NCBI GenBank assembly: GCA_024699325.1
Contig: JAILPS010000020.1
Coordinates: 1-64,000 of the forward strand
Direction: 5' to 3'
From: Lachnospiraceae bacterium
GTDB lineage: Bacteria > Bacillota > Clostridia > Lachnospirales > Lachnospiraceae
Length of the DNA stretch: 64,000 bases
Below the pieces are notes generated by a model. That model saw only the letters and a program-made list of their open reading frames with translations. It ran no database searches and had not been told where the DNA came from. Within the stretch, counting starts at the first letter, position 1. Each line of letters starts with the position of its first letter. A program made the translations under genes and the position numbers. Positions 15,550 to 23,795 of this stretch are shown here, one piece after another.

Positions 15550-16704
15550 CTATTCGTACTGTTCAAGAATTTTTCTAAGTGCCACTATCTCACTGTAATA
15601 TTTGTTAAGTGAGACACCAAAATATGTCTGCTCAGATGTCTCTGAGTGCTCGATATTCATAAGCCATATGTAGTTGAAAATTGTAAATTCATCGCCTTCA
15701 AAGCCTGAGGCTATCTCTGAGGGGTCAACCCCTGTGTAATCACATACTGTAAGCGCCTTGAATTCGCTGAGCTTAACCGGGGCAGCCACGGTCACAGGAC
15801 CCTTAATGTCTAAGTTCTGCGTATATGACATAACCCTCACCTTATCGCCCCTGGCGTTATAGATGTAAATGTAAATCGGCTGCTCACCTGTCTTCGTGGT
15901 GGTAACCCACCCCTGAAAACCGTGATAGGTGTCCACGCCGTAAACCTGAGAGACATCGTTTCTCACACTGTTTGCCACTATCTCTCCGGCAAACTCAGCG
16001 TTCTCGCTTCCCATCTCGCCGCCCACGTAAACTTTAGCGGTAAGAGTTGCATGAGAGTTGTCAGGGTCAAACGCCCAGCCTGCGACTAATATTTCATCAT
16101 AACAGGCCTCTGCATAGTCAAATGCCACTGTTGGAAGACTGCTGCTGTAGTTGGGTCTCACGATAGTGTTTACCACCATGTATGTGCAGTCCTTCTCATA
16201 AACCTGGCTTGTGATGCCGTTGGGCCTGCAGTTGCCGCCAATACTGTGAATATAGTAGTTGCTTCCGTCAAATCCCACCGAAGAATTCTCTGAGATAATC
16301 TCCACATGGTTCTGACCGTTGGTGCAGTAGTAAACTATGTCACCCTTTTTGAGATGCTGCCAGTCTGTGACGACTGTTCCTCCGGCATTAATTATGCCAT
16401 TTATCAAACTTGTGCATGAGGCGTTATAAGGTATCGCCGCCGACTCTCCTGCAAGCGCTGCGACATCGCTTACGAACCTTGCGCACCATGCATCCACGTA
16501 TCCAAACTCACTCATCGTCCTGCCCATCTGCGCTCTGGCGATTACCACCATGTCGCTTCCCGGGTTTCCTGTTAATTCATAGCTGCAGTTAAAAACCACT
16601 CCGCTTGGCACAGCCTGTGCTGTAATTGTATCATATGTAATGGTTCCTACAATTGACGATAAAATAATGCAAAACGTCAACGCATATGATATTAGTTTCT
16701 TCAT
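15550..16704 (-). CDS. Secreted CHAP-like Cys/His peptidase or amidase
   Basis: The 384-residue protein has a signal peptide (KKLISYALTFCIILSSIVG, probable cleavage near AQA at residues 29-31). The domain that follows has the NlpC/P60-CHAP arrangement: Cys74 in DAWCARFVSDVA and His133 in GQNHVEIISEN, with GDIVYY between them. Such enzymes cut peptidoglycan peptide or amide bonds outside the cell. Residues about 165-280 form a beta-rich region with VAGWAFDPDNSHATLTAKVYVGG, resembling repeats used as wall- or glycan-binding modules. The C terminus is unassigned. AGGAGG six bases... before the ATG at 16704 excludes the longer TTG-initiated frame. A consensus promoter precedes it. Confidence 0.78.
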   Translation of the reverse strand: MKKLISYALTFCIILSSIVGTITYDTITAQAVPSGVVFNCSYELTGNPGSDMVVIARAQMGRTMSEFGYVDAWCARFVSDVAALAGESAAIPYNASCTSLINGIINAGGTVVTDWQHLKKGDIVYYCTNGQNHVEIISENSSVGFDGSNYYIHSIGGNCRPNGITSQVYEKDCTYMVVNTIVRPNYSSSLPTVAFDYAEACYDEILVAGWAFDPDNSHATLTAKVYVGGEMGSENAEFAGEIVANSVRNDVSQVYGVDTYHGFQGWVTTTKTGEQPIYIYIYNARGDKVRVMSYTQNLDIKGPVTVAAPVKLSEFKALTVCDYTGVDPSEIASGFEGDEFTIFNYIWLMNIEHSETSEQTYFGVSLNKYYSEIVALRKILEQYE

Positions 16705-16771
16705 TGACCTCCTGTGGAACAACGGCTAAATATTTTCTCCCCTGCCCGTTCCATCTCTACCAAACGTGGCT

Positions 16772-16801
16772 ATTATAACGAATTTGAATCACTTTTGTCA
16801 A
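16772..16801 (-). promoter_or_regulatory. Consensus promoter of the CHAP-like gene
   Basis: TTGACA (16796-16801) and TATAAT (16772-16777) on the minus strand are both perfect consensus hexamers, with an 18-bp spacer. The start codon at 16704 is about 60 nt downstream of the expected transcription start. Confidence 0.82.
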
Positions 16802-16839
16802 GTTTGTGATACATTTTCGTAATACTTTTGTAACAAATT

Positions 16840-16869
16840 AAGCCCCACGGATTAAATTCCGCGGGGCTT
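16840..16869 (-). terminator. Terminator after the dam gene
   Basis: AAGCCCCACGGA and TCCGCGGGGCTT form a 12-position stem with one mismatch around a short AT loop. On the minus strand it is followed by AATTTGTTAC. It separates the folA-dam operon from the CHAP-like promoter. Confidence 0.75.
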
Positions 16870-16913
16870 ATTAAGCAAATGATTCACTGTTTTTGGTAAT
16901 TATTACATAGGTC

Positions 16914-18032
16914 TTAGTAGTTTGTTATGACAAGATGCTCTGCAGATCTGTCGTTACGGCTCTTCACATTGTAGCTGTAGCGGTTGTCAAATGTGCTGAT
17001 ATTAAACCTGTCCTTGTAGAGTCCATAGATGAATTCTGTGTTTTTGATAACCAGCAAAAACTTCGCAGGCGTCTCGGTTAAGTACCCCGCGAGCCTCTCG
17101 TGGTCGCGCTTGGCAAACTCCCTGCCCTCGTAGTCTGAGAAGTCCGTGTCATACGGCGGGTCTAAGAACATGAAATCCTTCTCCGTAAGCTTCACATTCT
17201 TACAGAAGTTTTCAAAATCCTGGGAGTATATGTCGGTCTGTGAAAACAGCCTTCCTATGTCTTCATTAAATATGTTGTCGATCTTAACGCGCATATTCTT
17301 GCGGTTGTAGCTTATGCCGCCGTAGGGGATGTTGAACTCTCCCGCCCTGTTGTATCTGAACATGGAGCCGTAGCAGTACTCCCTCACGAAGTAGAAAACC
17401 GCAGCCTCGTATGAGCCGCCGTAGAGCGGTCCGCGGTTTAGACATATGTCGTTGTAGACATCCCTGAAATACATATAGTAACCGCTTGTAAAGCCTGTGA
17501 TGAAGTTGTCTATTCTGTCCGCGTCAGACAGCGGCGCCTTCTTCTCGTGCTTCGACGTTCTTATAAGCTTGTCAGACACATTGTTTACAAGAGACGCCTT
17601 AAAATGCTCCGCATTCTTGATTATAGGCTTCTCGAAAGCGCGCATGATATTGTCAAATGAATTGTCTATTATCTCAACAACGCCCACTAAGAGCTCGTCC
17701 TCTGTCATGGAGTTGTCGGAATACTTCTTATAGATATCAAAAAGCGGCACATACACATCCTCTGCCACTAACTGCACGTCCGAAAAACTCTCCTCAAAAC
17801 AGCTAAGCATCTCATAGAGCTCGCGGTCCTGGTTCTTGATAAGCGTGTAGAACTCCATAAGGCCTCTGGATATATCGTTAATCACAGCCTTTTCGGGCTC
17901 AAGGGCAAAATAAACTGCACCTCCGCCAAAAAACGGCTCAACATATCTGTCGTAATCCTTAGGTATCAGGGGCAATATTTTCTCCAACTCCCCTGTCTTT
18001 CCTCCCGGCCACTTAATTAGCGCTTTTGCCAT
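16914..18032 (-). CDS. DNA adenine methyltransferase (Dam/D12 class)
   Basis: The 372-residue protein is an N6-adenine methyltransferase of the alpha (D12) class. The S-adenosylmethionine motif is IKWPGGKTGELEKIL at residues 5-20, and VEPFFGGGAVYFAL follows near 35. The catalytic motif is FLDPPYDTDFSDYEG near residue 290. An insert between residues 75 and 170 makes it longer than E. coli Dam (278). The ATG at 18032 has AAGGAG seven bases before it; the upstream gene runs through this site, giving a 20-bp overlap. No restriction endonuclease gene is nearby, so this is probably an orphan methylase. The target sequence, often GATC for this class, cannot be read here. Confidence 0.9.
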   Translation of the reverse strand: MAKALIKWPGGKTGELEKILPLIPKDYDRYVEPFFGGGAVYFALEPEKAVINDISRGLMEFYTLIKNQDRELYEMLSCFEESFSDVQLVAEDVYVPLFDIYKKYSDNSMTEDELLVGVVEIIDNSFDNIMRAFEKPIIKNAEHFKASLVNNVSDKLIRTSKHEKKAPLSDADRIDNFITGFTSGYYMYFRDVYNDICLNRGPLYGGSYEAAVFYFVREYCYGSMFRYNRAGEFNIPYGGISYNRKNMRVKIDNIFNEDIGRLFSQTDIYSQDFENFCKNVKLTEKDFMFLDPPYDTDFSDYEGREFAKRDHERLAGYLTETPAKFLLVIKNTEFIYGLYKDRFNISTFDNRYSYNVKSRNDRSAEHLVITNY

Positions 18033-19104
18033 TGATAAACTCCTTCCATCTAAGCGCCTCAACCGCGGCTCTTAGAGTCTTCATTTCAAATATATTGACC
18101 GCCTCGTCTGTTGGAAGCGCATATTTCTCACTGTCACTGTAGCTGTAGAGTATCACCTCGTCCACATCTATGTCGTAGGGCGAGCAAACCACCTCTATCG
18201 CAAGCTTACCGCCTTCCTTCCAGAAGTTCATGCTAAGAGGCATTCTGCGATAGGTTACGTCACCCTTAATATATCCCAACACGTCGGAAAGCTCACTAAT
18301 CTCAGAGGAATCCACATCCGGAAGATACATAAAGTCACTCTCACCGTCAAACCTTATAAGCCTGCCGTCACACATGTACACGATGATCGTGGTGTCGTCG
18401 ATTGTCTGGCCAAGCACGCCTATGGAATCGTAGATATCAGGTATGGCAAGCAATCTTCTGACCAGGTCACCAGGGCCTGCAAGCTTACTCACCTCACAGT
18501 CATAGCTTACGCCGTCCACCTCTATGGTTTTATCCGGAAGCCTCGTAACCTCCACCTTCTTGTAGAGCTCCCATATGTCGACGGTCATATCATCAAGCCC
18601 AAACAGATGATTTAGGAAATACTTCTCCCGCTTCTCATCAGGCTCCCCGCCCTCGCTGTAGAGATATTTTCTCACACTTATCAGAGCGTCGGCAAACATT
18701 TGCTTAGTCTCATCGTCTATTCCCGCAAGCTTAAGGACGCTTGAATTCTCCATCTGCTCATACACATCGTCGCTCCAGGGGAGCATATACGTGGTCTCAG
18801 ACACCCCGGGCGCCTTAAACAACACGCCGCTTACGTTATAGTAAGCGTCGCCAAATGCTTCGCCCTGGATATAAAAGCCCAAGCGGGCGTCCTCATCCTG
18901 TGAATTAATCGTAAGCCCGCTGCCGTCTCTGAGGAAGTATTCGTCGGTATTGTAGTTGCCATTGACACTAAAAAAATCGACGAAGCCCACAGCGATATCG
19001 ACCTTCTTCTTCCAGCAGACCATATAATAGATAAACAGAGCTATTATGCATGTGATGAGCAGTCCCAAAACGGACAAAACCGCTATCTTAACACATTTCT
19101 TCAT
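18013..19104 (-). CDS. Single-pass membrane-anchored protein of unknown function
   Basis: The 363-residue protein starts with a short basic tail and one membrane helix (about residues 6-28, VLSVLGLLITCIIALFIYYMV). The large C-terminal part is predicted outside the cell and is rich in Asp and Tyr, with elements such as FDGESDFMYLPDVDSSE near 275. I recognise no catalytic motif. The ATG at 19104 overlaps the upstream TGA by one base (TGATG), and its 3' end overlaps dam by 20 bp, so it is translated in a tight folA-deacetylase-this-dam operon. It may work with the deacetylase-like protein, which also has one N-terminal helix. Confidence 0.7.
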   Translation of the reverse strand: MKKCVKIAVLSVLGLLITCIIALFIYYMVCWKKKVDIAVGFVDFFSVNGNYNTDEYFLRDGSGLTINSQDEDARLGFYIQGEAFGDAYYNVSGVLFKAPGVSETTYMLPWSDDVYEQMENSSVLKLAGIDDETKQMFADALISVRKYLYSEGGEPDEKREKYFLNHLFGLDDMTVDIWELYKKVEVTRLPDKTIEVDGVSYDCEVSKLAGPGDLVRRLLAIPDIYDSIGVLGQTIDDTTIIVYMCDGRLIRFDGESDFMYLPDVDSSEISELSDVLGYIKGDVTYRRMPLSMNFWKEGGKLAIEVVCSPYDIDVDEVILYSYSDSEKYALPTDEAVNIFEMKTLRAAVEALRWKEFINGKSAN

Positions 19105-20444
19105 CAAAATACCCTTCCGGAATAGTCATAGACATTCTTCGCGTCGCACAGATCACTCAGATAATCTCCGCCCTGATAGGTGCTGTAGAGAGTGGCTCCG
19201 CTCACAATTCTTCTGCCCTGGCGGGCATATGCGTCAAGTATCTGGTTCCAGGCCTTGTCAGCGTCGTTGCTGTTCACGTAGTAGTTGTAGCCCTCGCCCT
19301 TCAGGTAGTTAAAATAATCGCCGCTGTAATATCTCCAGTCGCCGATATCACCGCCCTGCGGGAATATCACCACATCAGTCCCGCCTATTATGGAGGCGAT
19401 GTTGTCCTTCCAGTATGCGCAGTTATACACAAATGTGTCGTAGTCCATTTTGCACAAGTTCTTGCTGTAATCGTAGCCGTTAAATGCGAACTCGTAGCCC
19501 ATGTCTGTAAGCTTGGCGGCAATCTTTGCAACCATATCCATGTTTATCTGATAGTCAGAGGCATTCTTGTCAGATATATTATATCCAAACAGGCCGTTTT
19601 TGCCGCTGATTCCTAAGAGTGCTCTCGCGCCCCTGTATGAAAATGATGGATGCTGGACGATAAAATCCTCAAGGATCGGCACCAGATCATATGCTCCCAT
19701 AAGATTTTCCGTGCCGTTATTGAACTGGCATAGCAGGTCTCCGTAGGCGTCAATAACCATCTTGTCTGCGCAGCCGTTGGCGGACTTCTCCGTGGAGTAA
19801 CACGTATTCTCCTGGCTTAAAACTATGGGCGTCTTGCCCGCAGGAAGATAAATCTCTCCCCAAACCATCTTATTCTTCTCTTCGTCGTAGTAAGCGATAT
19901 CGTGGATGGACACCAAGACATAATCCCTCTTATATAATTCCTCTAAAAGCGCCTTAAACTCCCCCGTGGTTATGTAATCAGAGTTGTAATTAGCCGCCCC
20001 GTAGGTTCCGGTCTTGGCTCTTGACATGTTGGCGATCAGACTGTTCACATATATGTGGCTTATGGTTCTCACGTCGCTCCACTTGACCATGGTCTTCGCC
20101 TCATTTTCAAGGGACTCGACCTCCTCCAGCATCTTAAGAGTCTGCCTGTAGGCCTCGTCGCTCTTTATAAACTCTATCGCGCCCTCGTAATCGTAGCCGT
20201 CGGCTATGATTCTCGCCTGCGCAATCACCGCGTCCACCCTAAGCGCCTCCACATCCTCAGGGCTCTGTGTGGTCTCCCCTGACGCTGTGGTCTCAGGCTC
20301 GTCCTTCTTAAACATGTTTTTGAGCCTGTAGCTGTTGTTCACGATTATAAGCGCAATAACAAGAGCCACCGTAAGCCCAACGATGAAGCCTGTGGTAAGT
20401 CTGTATTTAAACATTTCTCTCTCACGTCTGTTCTTCGCGCTCAC
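19104..20444 (-). CDS. Degenerate NodB-type polysaccharide deacetylase homologue
   Basis: The 446-residue protein has a cytoplasmic basic tail, one membrane helix (about 15-37), a Glu/Thr linker and an outer domain. The outer domain follows the order of Clostridia polysaccharide deacetylases: YITTGEFKALLEELYKRDYVLVSIHDIAYYD, IYLPAGKTPIVLSQEN, YDLVPILEDFIVQHPSFSYRGARALLG and GYEFAFNGYDYSKNL, then VVIFPQGGDIGDW. Motif 1, normally an Asp-Asp after the LSQ strand, reads QEN. The His-x3-His of motif 2 (SHSWGH in active relatives) reads NGYDYSK. The metal triad is therefore missing, and hydrolysis is unlikely. A GTG at 20444 is chosen as start because GGGAGG ends seven bases before it; a GTG six bases earlier is possible. 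Confidence 0.75.
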   Translation of the reverse strand: MSAKNRREREMFKYRLTTGFIVGLTVALVIALIIVNNSYRLKNMFKKDEPETTASGETTQSPEDVEALRVDAVIAQARIIADGYDYEGAIEFIKSDEAYRQTLKMLEEVESLENEAKTMVKWSDVRTISHIYVNSLIANMSRAKTGTYGAANYNSDYITTGEFKALLEELYKRDYVLVSIHDIAYYDEEKNKMVWGEIYLPAGKTPIVLSQENTCYSTEKSANGCADKMVIDAYGDLLCQFNNGTENLMGAYDLVPILEDFIVQHPSFSYRGARALLGISGKNGLFGYNISDKNASDYQINMDMVAKIAAKLTDMGYEFAFNGYDYSKNLCKMDYDTFVYNCAYWKDNIASIIGGTDVVIFPQGGDIGDWRYYSGDYFNYLKGEGYNYYVNSNDADKAWNQILDAYARQGRRIVSGATLYSTYQGGDYLSDLCDAKNVYDYSGRVF

Positions 20445-20466
20445 GGCCACTCCTCCCTTCTATAAG

Positions 20467-20970
20467 CTATCTGCGCTCGTATTTTCTAAAGTAAAATTCC
20501 AAATCAAAATAAGTCATCTCGTCGCTTTCGTCCGTCATGACCCAGTCGGGAGACTTAGATAAGTCATCAAGGTATGCATCCGCGGCGTATTCATAGTTGA
20601 TCTCTGTGATTATCGCGGTGTCACACATGGGCAGAAACTGCTCATATATCCTCTGTCCGCCGATGACATAGATATCATCCTCCCTGTAGCCCTTCTCCTT
20701 AAATGTCTTGATAAGCTCTAAGCATTCATCCACGGAGTGAACCACATAAGCGTCCTTCGCCTTAAAATTCTCATCCCTGGTCAGCACCACATTCTTCCTG
20801 CCCCTAAGAGCCACGCCTCCCGGAAGACTCTCGAAGGTCTTCCTGCCCATGATGATTACCCTGCCCATGGTCAGAGCCTGAAACTGCTTCTGATCCATGG
20901 GAATCCTTACAAGCAGCTCGTTTTTATATCCGATACCCCAGTTTTTGTCAACTGCAGCGATAAGTCTCAT
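20467..20970 (-). CDS. folA: Dihydrofolate reductase
   Basis: The 167-residue enzyme reduces dihydrofolate to tetrahydrofolate with NADPH. It has LIAAVDKNWGIGYKNELL at the N terminus, then IMGRKTFESLPG near residue 45, VLTRDENF near 65 and DIYVIGGQRIYEQFLP near 105-120, all in the standard order and spacing. The frame is open to 20991, but GGAGGG eight bases before ATG 20970 fixes the start. No thymidylate synthase gene is adjacent. It lies 63 nt after clpB with a strong hairpin between, so it probably has separate or attenuated expression, and it is followed closely by the deacetylase-like gene. Confidence 0.95.
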   Translation of the reverse strand: MRLIAAVDKNWGIGYKNELLVRIPMDQKQFQALTMGRVIIMGRKTFESLPGGVALRGRKNVVLTRDENFKAKDAYVVHSVDECLELIKTFKEKGYREDDIYVIGGQRIYEQFLPMCDTAIITEINYEYAADAYLDDLSKSPDWVMTDESDEMTYFDLEFYFRKYERR

Positions 20971-20993
20971 ATCAATCCCTCCAAACATCAAAC

Positions 20994-21024
20994 AATAAGG
21001 GCTGGCAAAAAGCCAACCCTTATT
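20994..21024 (-). terminator. Hairpin after clpB
   Basis: AATAAGGGCTGGC (20994-21006) and GCCAACCCTTATT (21012-21024) form a 13-position stem with a single mismatch and an A-rich loop. On the minus strand it is followed by TTATTGTTTGATG, a weak T-run. It may end most clpB transcripts while allowing some read-through into folA. Confidence 0.7.
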
Positions 21025-21033
21025 CTATCAAAA

Positions 21034-23622
21034 TTATACGATTCTTGCAACCATTTCTCCGTCACCGTCCACATCCATCTCGATGATATTGCCCTCGGAA
21101 ATATTTCCCTGAAGAATAATCTTGGCTGCGAGCGTCTCAACATACTTCTGAAGATATCTCTTAAGCGGTCTCGCGCCGTACACAGGGTCATAGCCCTCCT
21201 CGGTAATCTTGTCCTTCGCCCTGTCAGTAAGTCTTATGGAGAGCTGCCTGTCTGAAAGTCTCGCGTTGATATCGTCAACCATCAGACCGATGATGGAGCT
21301 TATGTTCTCCTTCGTGAGCGGCTTAAACATGATAATTTCGTCCAAACGATTTAAAAACTCAGGTCTGAAGTGGCTTCTAAGTTCCCCTTCAACCATGCTT
21401 CTCGCGCTGTCCGTTATGGTTCCGTCGTCGTCTATGCCGTCGAGCAGATACTGTGAGCCGATATTTGAGGTCATGATAAGGATTGTGTTCTTAAAATCCA
21501 CGGTGCGCCCCTGCGAATCTGTGATACGTCCGTCGTCTAAAACCTGCAACAGCACGTTAAACACATCGGGGTGAGCCTTCTCAATCTCGTCAAAAAGCAC
21601 TACGCTGTACGGTTTTCTTCTCACCGCCTCAGTTAGCTGTCCGCCCTCGTCGTAGCCCACATATCCTGGAGGCGCTCCGATGAGTCTCGATACGGAGAAC
21701 TTCTCCATATATTCGCTCATGTCAATGCGGACCATGTTGTTTTCATCGTCAAACAGGCTGTGGGCAAGCGCCTTGGCAAGCTCTGTCTTACCTACACCTG
21801 TAGGACCAAGGAACAGGAAGGAACCTATAGGTTTGGAAGGATCCTTGATGCCCGCCTTGCTTCTGATAATGGCCTCTGAAACCTTCGTGACGCCCTCGTC
21901 CTGACCAATTACTCTCCTGTGAAGCTCCTCGTCAAGGTGAAGTGTCTTCTCCCTCTCACCCTCGTTAAGCTTGGCCACAGGAATGCCCGTCCATTTGCTT
22001 ATAATTCTGCAGATATCATCCTCTGTAACAGCGTCGTGAACCAGCTCTAAGCCCCTGGTCTTCGCGCTCTCCTCGGCAGCTGATAGTTCATTCTTAAGCT
22101 CTGGAAGTCTTCCGTACTGCAGCTTACCTGCAGTCTCGTAGTCGGACTTCTGCGTGGCAATCTGTATCTGTTTGTTGGTCTCGTCAATCTCCTCGCGTAT
22201 TCTGCTCAAGTTTTCGATGACCGCCTTCTCATTTTCCCACTTAGCCTTGCCGGCGGTAAGCTCGTCCCTCTTCTCAGCCAAATTCTTCTGAAGGGTCTCC
22301 AGTCTCTCAGCGCTCAAGTTATCCGTCTCCTTCTTAAGGGCAGCCACCTCGATCTCCATCTGCATCACGTGGCGGTTAAGCTCATCGAGATCAGACGGCA
22401 TGGAATCGAGTTCCGTCTTAATCATGGCGCAGGCCTCATCCACCAGATCTATGGCTTTATCAGGCAGGAAACGGTCTGATATATATCTGTTTGACAGTGT
22501 CGCAGCGCTGACTAACGCGCTGTCCGTAATCCTTATGCCGTGGAAGAGCTCGTACTTATCCTTGATACCACGGAGTATGGAGATAGTGTCCTCAACCGTT
22601 GGCTCGTCCACCATTACAGGCTGGAAACGTCTCTCAAGGGCCGCATCCTTCTCGATATACTTCCTGTATTCGTCAAGGGTTGTGGCGCCGATGCAGTGAA
22701 GCTCTCCTCTTGCAAGCATTGGCTTAAGCATGTTTCCGGCATCCATAGCGCCGTCAGTTTTGCCTGCCCCAACAATCAGATGGAGCTCATCGATGAACAG
22801 AATAATCCTGCCCTCGCTCTTTCTCACCTCGTCGAGAACCGCCTTCAGTCTCTCCTCGAACTCTCCTCTGTACTTAGCGCCTGCAACCAACGCGCCCATG
22901 TCAAGGGAGAAGATCTTCTTGTCCTTCAGACCGTCCGGCACATCGCCGTTTACAATACGCTGCGCCAGGCCCTCAACCGCCGCGGTTTTGCCCACGCCAG
23001 GCTCACCTATGAGCACAGGGTTGTTCTTCGTCTTTCTTGACAGGATTCTTATAACATTTCTAATCTCCGCATCGCGGCCTATAACAGGGTTTAGCTTCTG
23101 GGCTCTGGCCTTCTCGACCAGATCCTCGCCGTATTTGTTAAGCGTGTCATACGTACCCTCAGGATTATCCGTGGTGACTCTGACGTTGCCCCTGATGTCC
23201 TTAAGGGCCGTGAGGAACTTATCCCTGGTTATGCTAAAGTCACTAAACAGCTTCTTCACACCCTTGCTGCCGTTCTTGATCATGGACAGGAAAATGTGCT
23301 CCACAGAGATATATTCGTCCCCCATCTGCTTAGCCTCATCCTCTGAGAACATAAGCGTCTGGTTTAGCGTGTTGCTGATATATGGTTTGGAGGAGCCGCT
23401 GACTTTGACTCTGGCGTCCAGCGCACCTCTGACCTGCGCATTAAACACGTCAACATTAACGCCCATCTTCTCTATGAGCTTCTCGATAAGACTCTCATCC
23501 TGTCTGAGAAGCGCAAACAACAGATGCTCGTCATCCACCTCCTGATTGCCGTACTCGTAGGCCACCTTCTCCATATCCTGAAGTGCCTGTATAGACTTTT
23601 GCGTAAATTTGTTGATATCCAT
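21034..23622 (-). CDS. clpB: ATP-dependent disaggregase ClpB
   Basis: The 862-residue Hsp100 protein has all expected parts. There is a double Clp N-domain (about 1-150), AAA-1 with Walker A GEPGVGKTA (about 205) and Walker B LFIDELH, a long coiled-coil middle domain (about 400-530), and AAA-2 with GPTGVGKTE (about 605) and VVLFDEIEKAH. The middle domain distinguishes ClpB from ClpC and ClpA. It solubilises protein aggregates together with the DnaK system, which is not in this window. AGGAGG is eight bases before the ATG. A perfect CIRCE operator sits between promoter and start, so HrcA repression is expected. Confidence 0.97.
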   Translation of the reverse strand: MDINKFTQKSIQALQDMEKVAYEYGNQEVDDEHLLFALLRQDESLIEKLIEKMGVNVDVFNAQVRGALDARVKVSGSSKPYISNTLNQTLMFSEDEAKQMGDEYISVEHIFLSMIKNGSKGVKKLFSDFSITRDKFLTALKDIRGNVRVTTDNPEGTYDTLNKYGEDLVEKARAQKLNPVIGRDAEIRNVIRILSRKTKNNPVLIGEPGVGKTAAVEGLAQRIVNGDVPDGLKDKKIFSLDMGALVAGAKYRGEFEERLKAVLDEVRKSEGRIILFIDELHLIVGAGKTDGAMDAGNMLKPMLARGELHCIGATTLDEYRKYIEKDAALERRFQPVMVDEPTVEDTISILRGIKDKYELFHGIRITDSALVSAATLSNRYISDRFLPDKAIDLVDEACAMIKTELDSMPSDLDELNRHVMQMEIEVAALKKETDNLSAERLETLQKNLAEKRDELTAGKAKWENEKAVIENLSRIREEIDETNKQIQIATQKSDYETAGKLQYGRLPELKNELSAAEESAKTRGLELVHDAVTEDDICRIISKWTGIPVAKLNEGEREKTLHLDEELHRRVIGQDEGVTKVSEAIIRSKAGIKDPSKPIGSFLFLGPTGVGKTELAKALAHSLFDDENNMVRIDMSEYMEKFSVSRLIGAPPGYVGYDEGGQLTEAVRRKPYSVVLFDEIEKAHPDVFNVLLQVLDDGRITDSQGRTVDFKNTILIMTSNIGSQYLLDGIDDDGTITDSARSMVEGELRSHFRPEFLNRLDEIIMFKPLTKENISSIIGLMVDDINARLSDRQLSIRLTDRAKDKITEEGYDPVYGARPLKRYLQKYVETLAAKIILQGNISEGNIIEMDVDGDGEMVARIV

Positions 23623-23647
23623 ATATGATACCTCCTTTACACGATTA

Positions 23648-23674
23648 TTAGCACTCCCTCTCTTTGAGTGCTAA
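23648..23674. promoter_or_regulatory. CIRCE heat-shock operator
   Basis: TTAGCACTC (23648-23656), a 9-bp spacer and GAGTGCTAA (23666-23674) match the CIRCE consensus in every position. It lies just downstream of the clpB -10 box. HrcA binds this element at normal temperature and represses transcription. CIRCE is best known for groESL and dnaK, but control of clpB is also known in several Bacillota. Confidence 0.97.
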
Positions 23675-23678
23675 TTGA

Positions 23679-23706
23679 ATTATACATCTTTTTAATAAAA
23701 TGTAAA
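23679..23706 (-). promoter_or_regulatory. clpB promoter
   Basis: On the minus strand TTTACA (23701-23706) and a consensus TATAAT (23679-23684) are 16 bp apart. The CIRCE element starts five bases after the -10 box, so HrcA bound there would cover the transcription start. Confidence 0.85.
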
Positions 23707-23727
23707 GACTATTTTTTGATTTTATTG

Positions 23728-23756
23728 TTGCTTTATTATTTATTTACATTTATAAT
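23728..23756 (+). promoter_or_regulatory. Promoter of the PH-domain gene
   Basis: TTGCTT (23728-23733), a 17-bp spacer and a consensus TATAAT (23751-23756) are followed after 40 bp by the ATG at 23796 with CGGAGG before it. The promoter is back to back with that of clpB, leaving 21 bp between the two -35 boxes. Confidence 0.75.
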
Positions 23757-23795
23757 GACTACAGTTATTATTTTAACTAATCACGGAGGTTTACT

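Noticed and set aside
16914-20970. A restriction-modification or other defence island around dam
   Set aside because: Neighbours are folate, envelope and chaperone genes. No nuclease, helicase or toxin-antitoxin pair was found.
22730-23545. A 271-codon plus-strand frame opposite clpB
   Set aside because: It mirrors clpB and is rich in Ser and Leu, with no start signal or family motif. It is a shadow frame.
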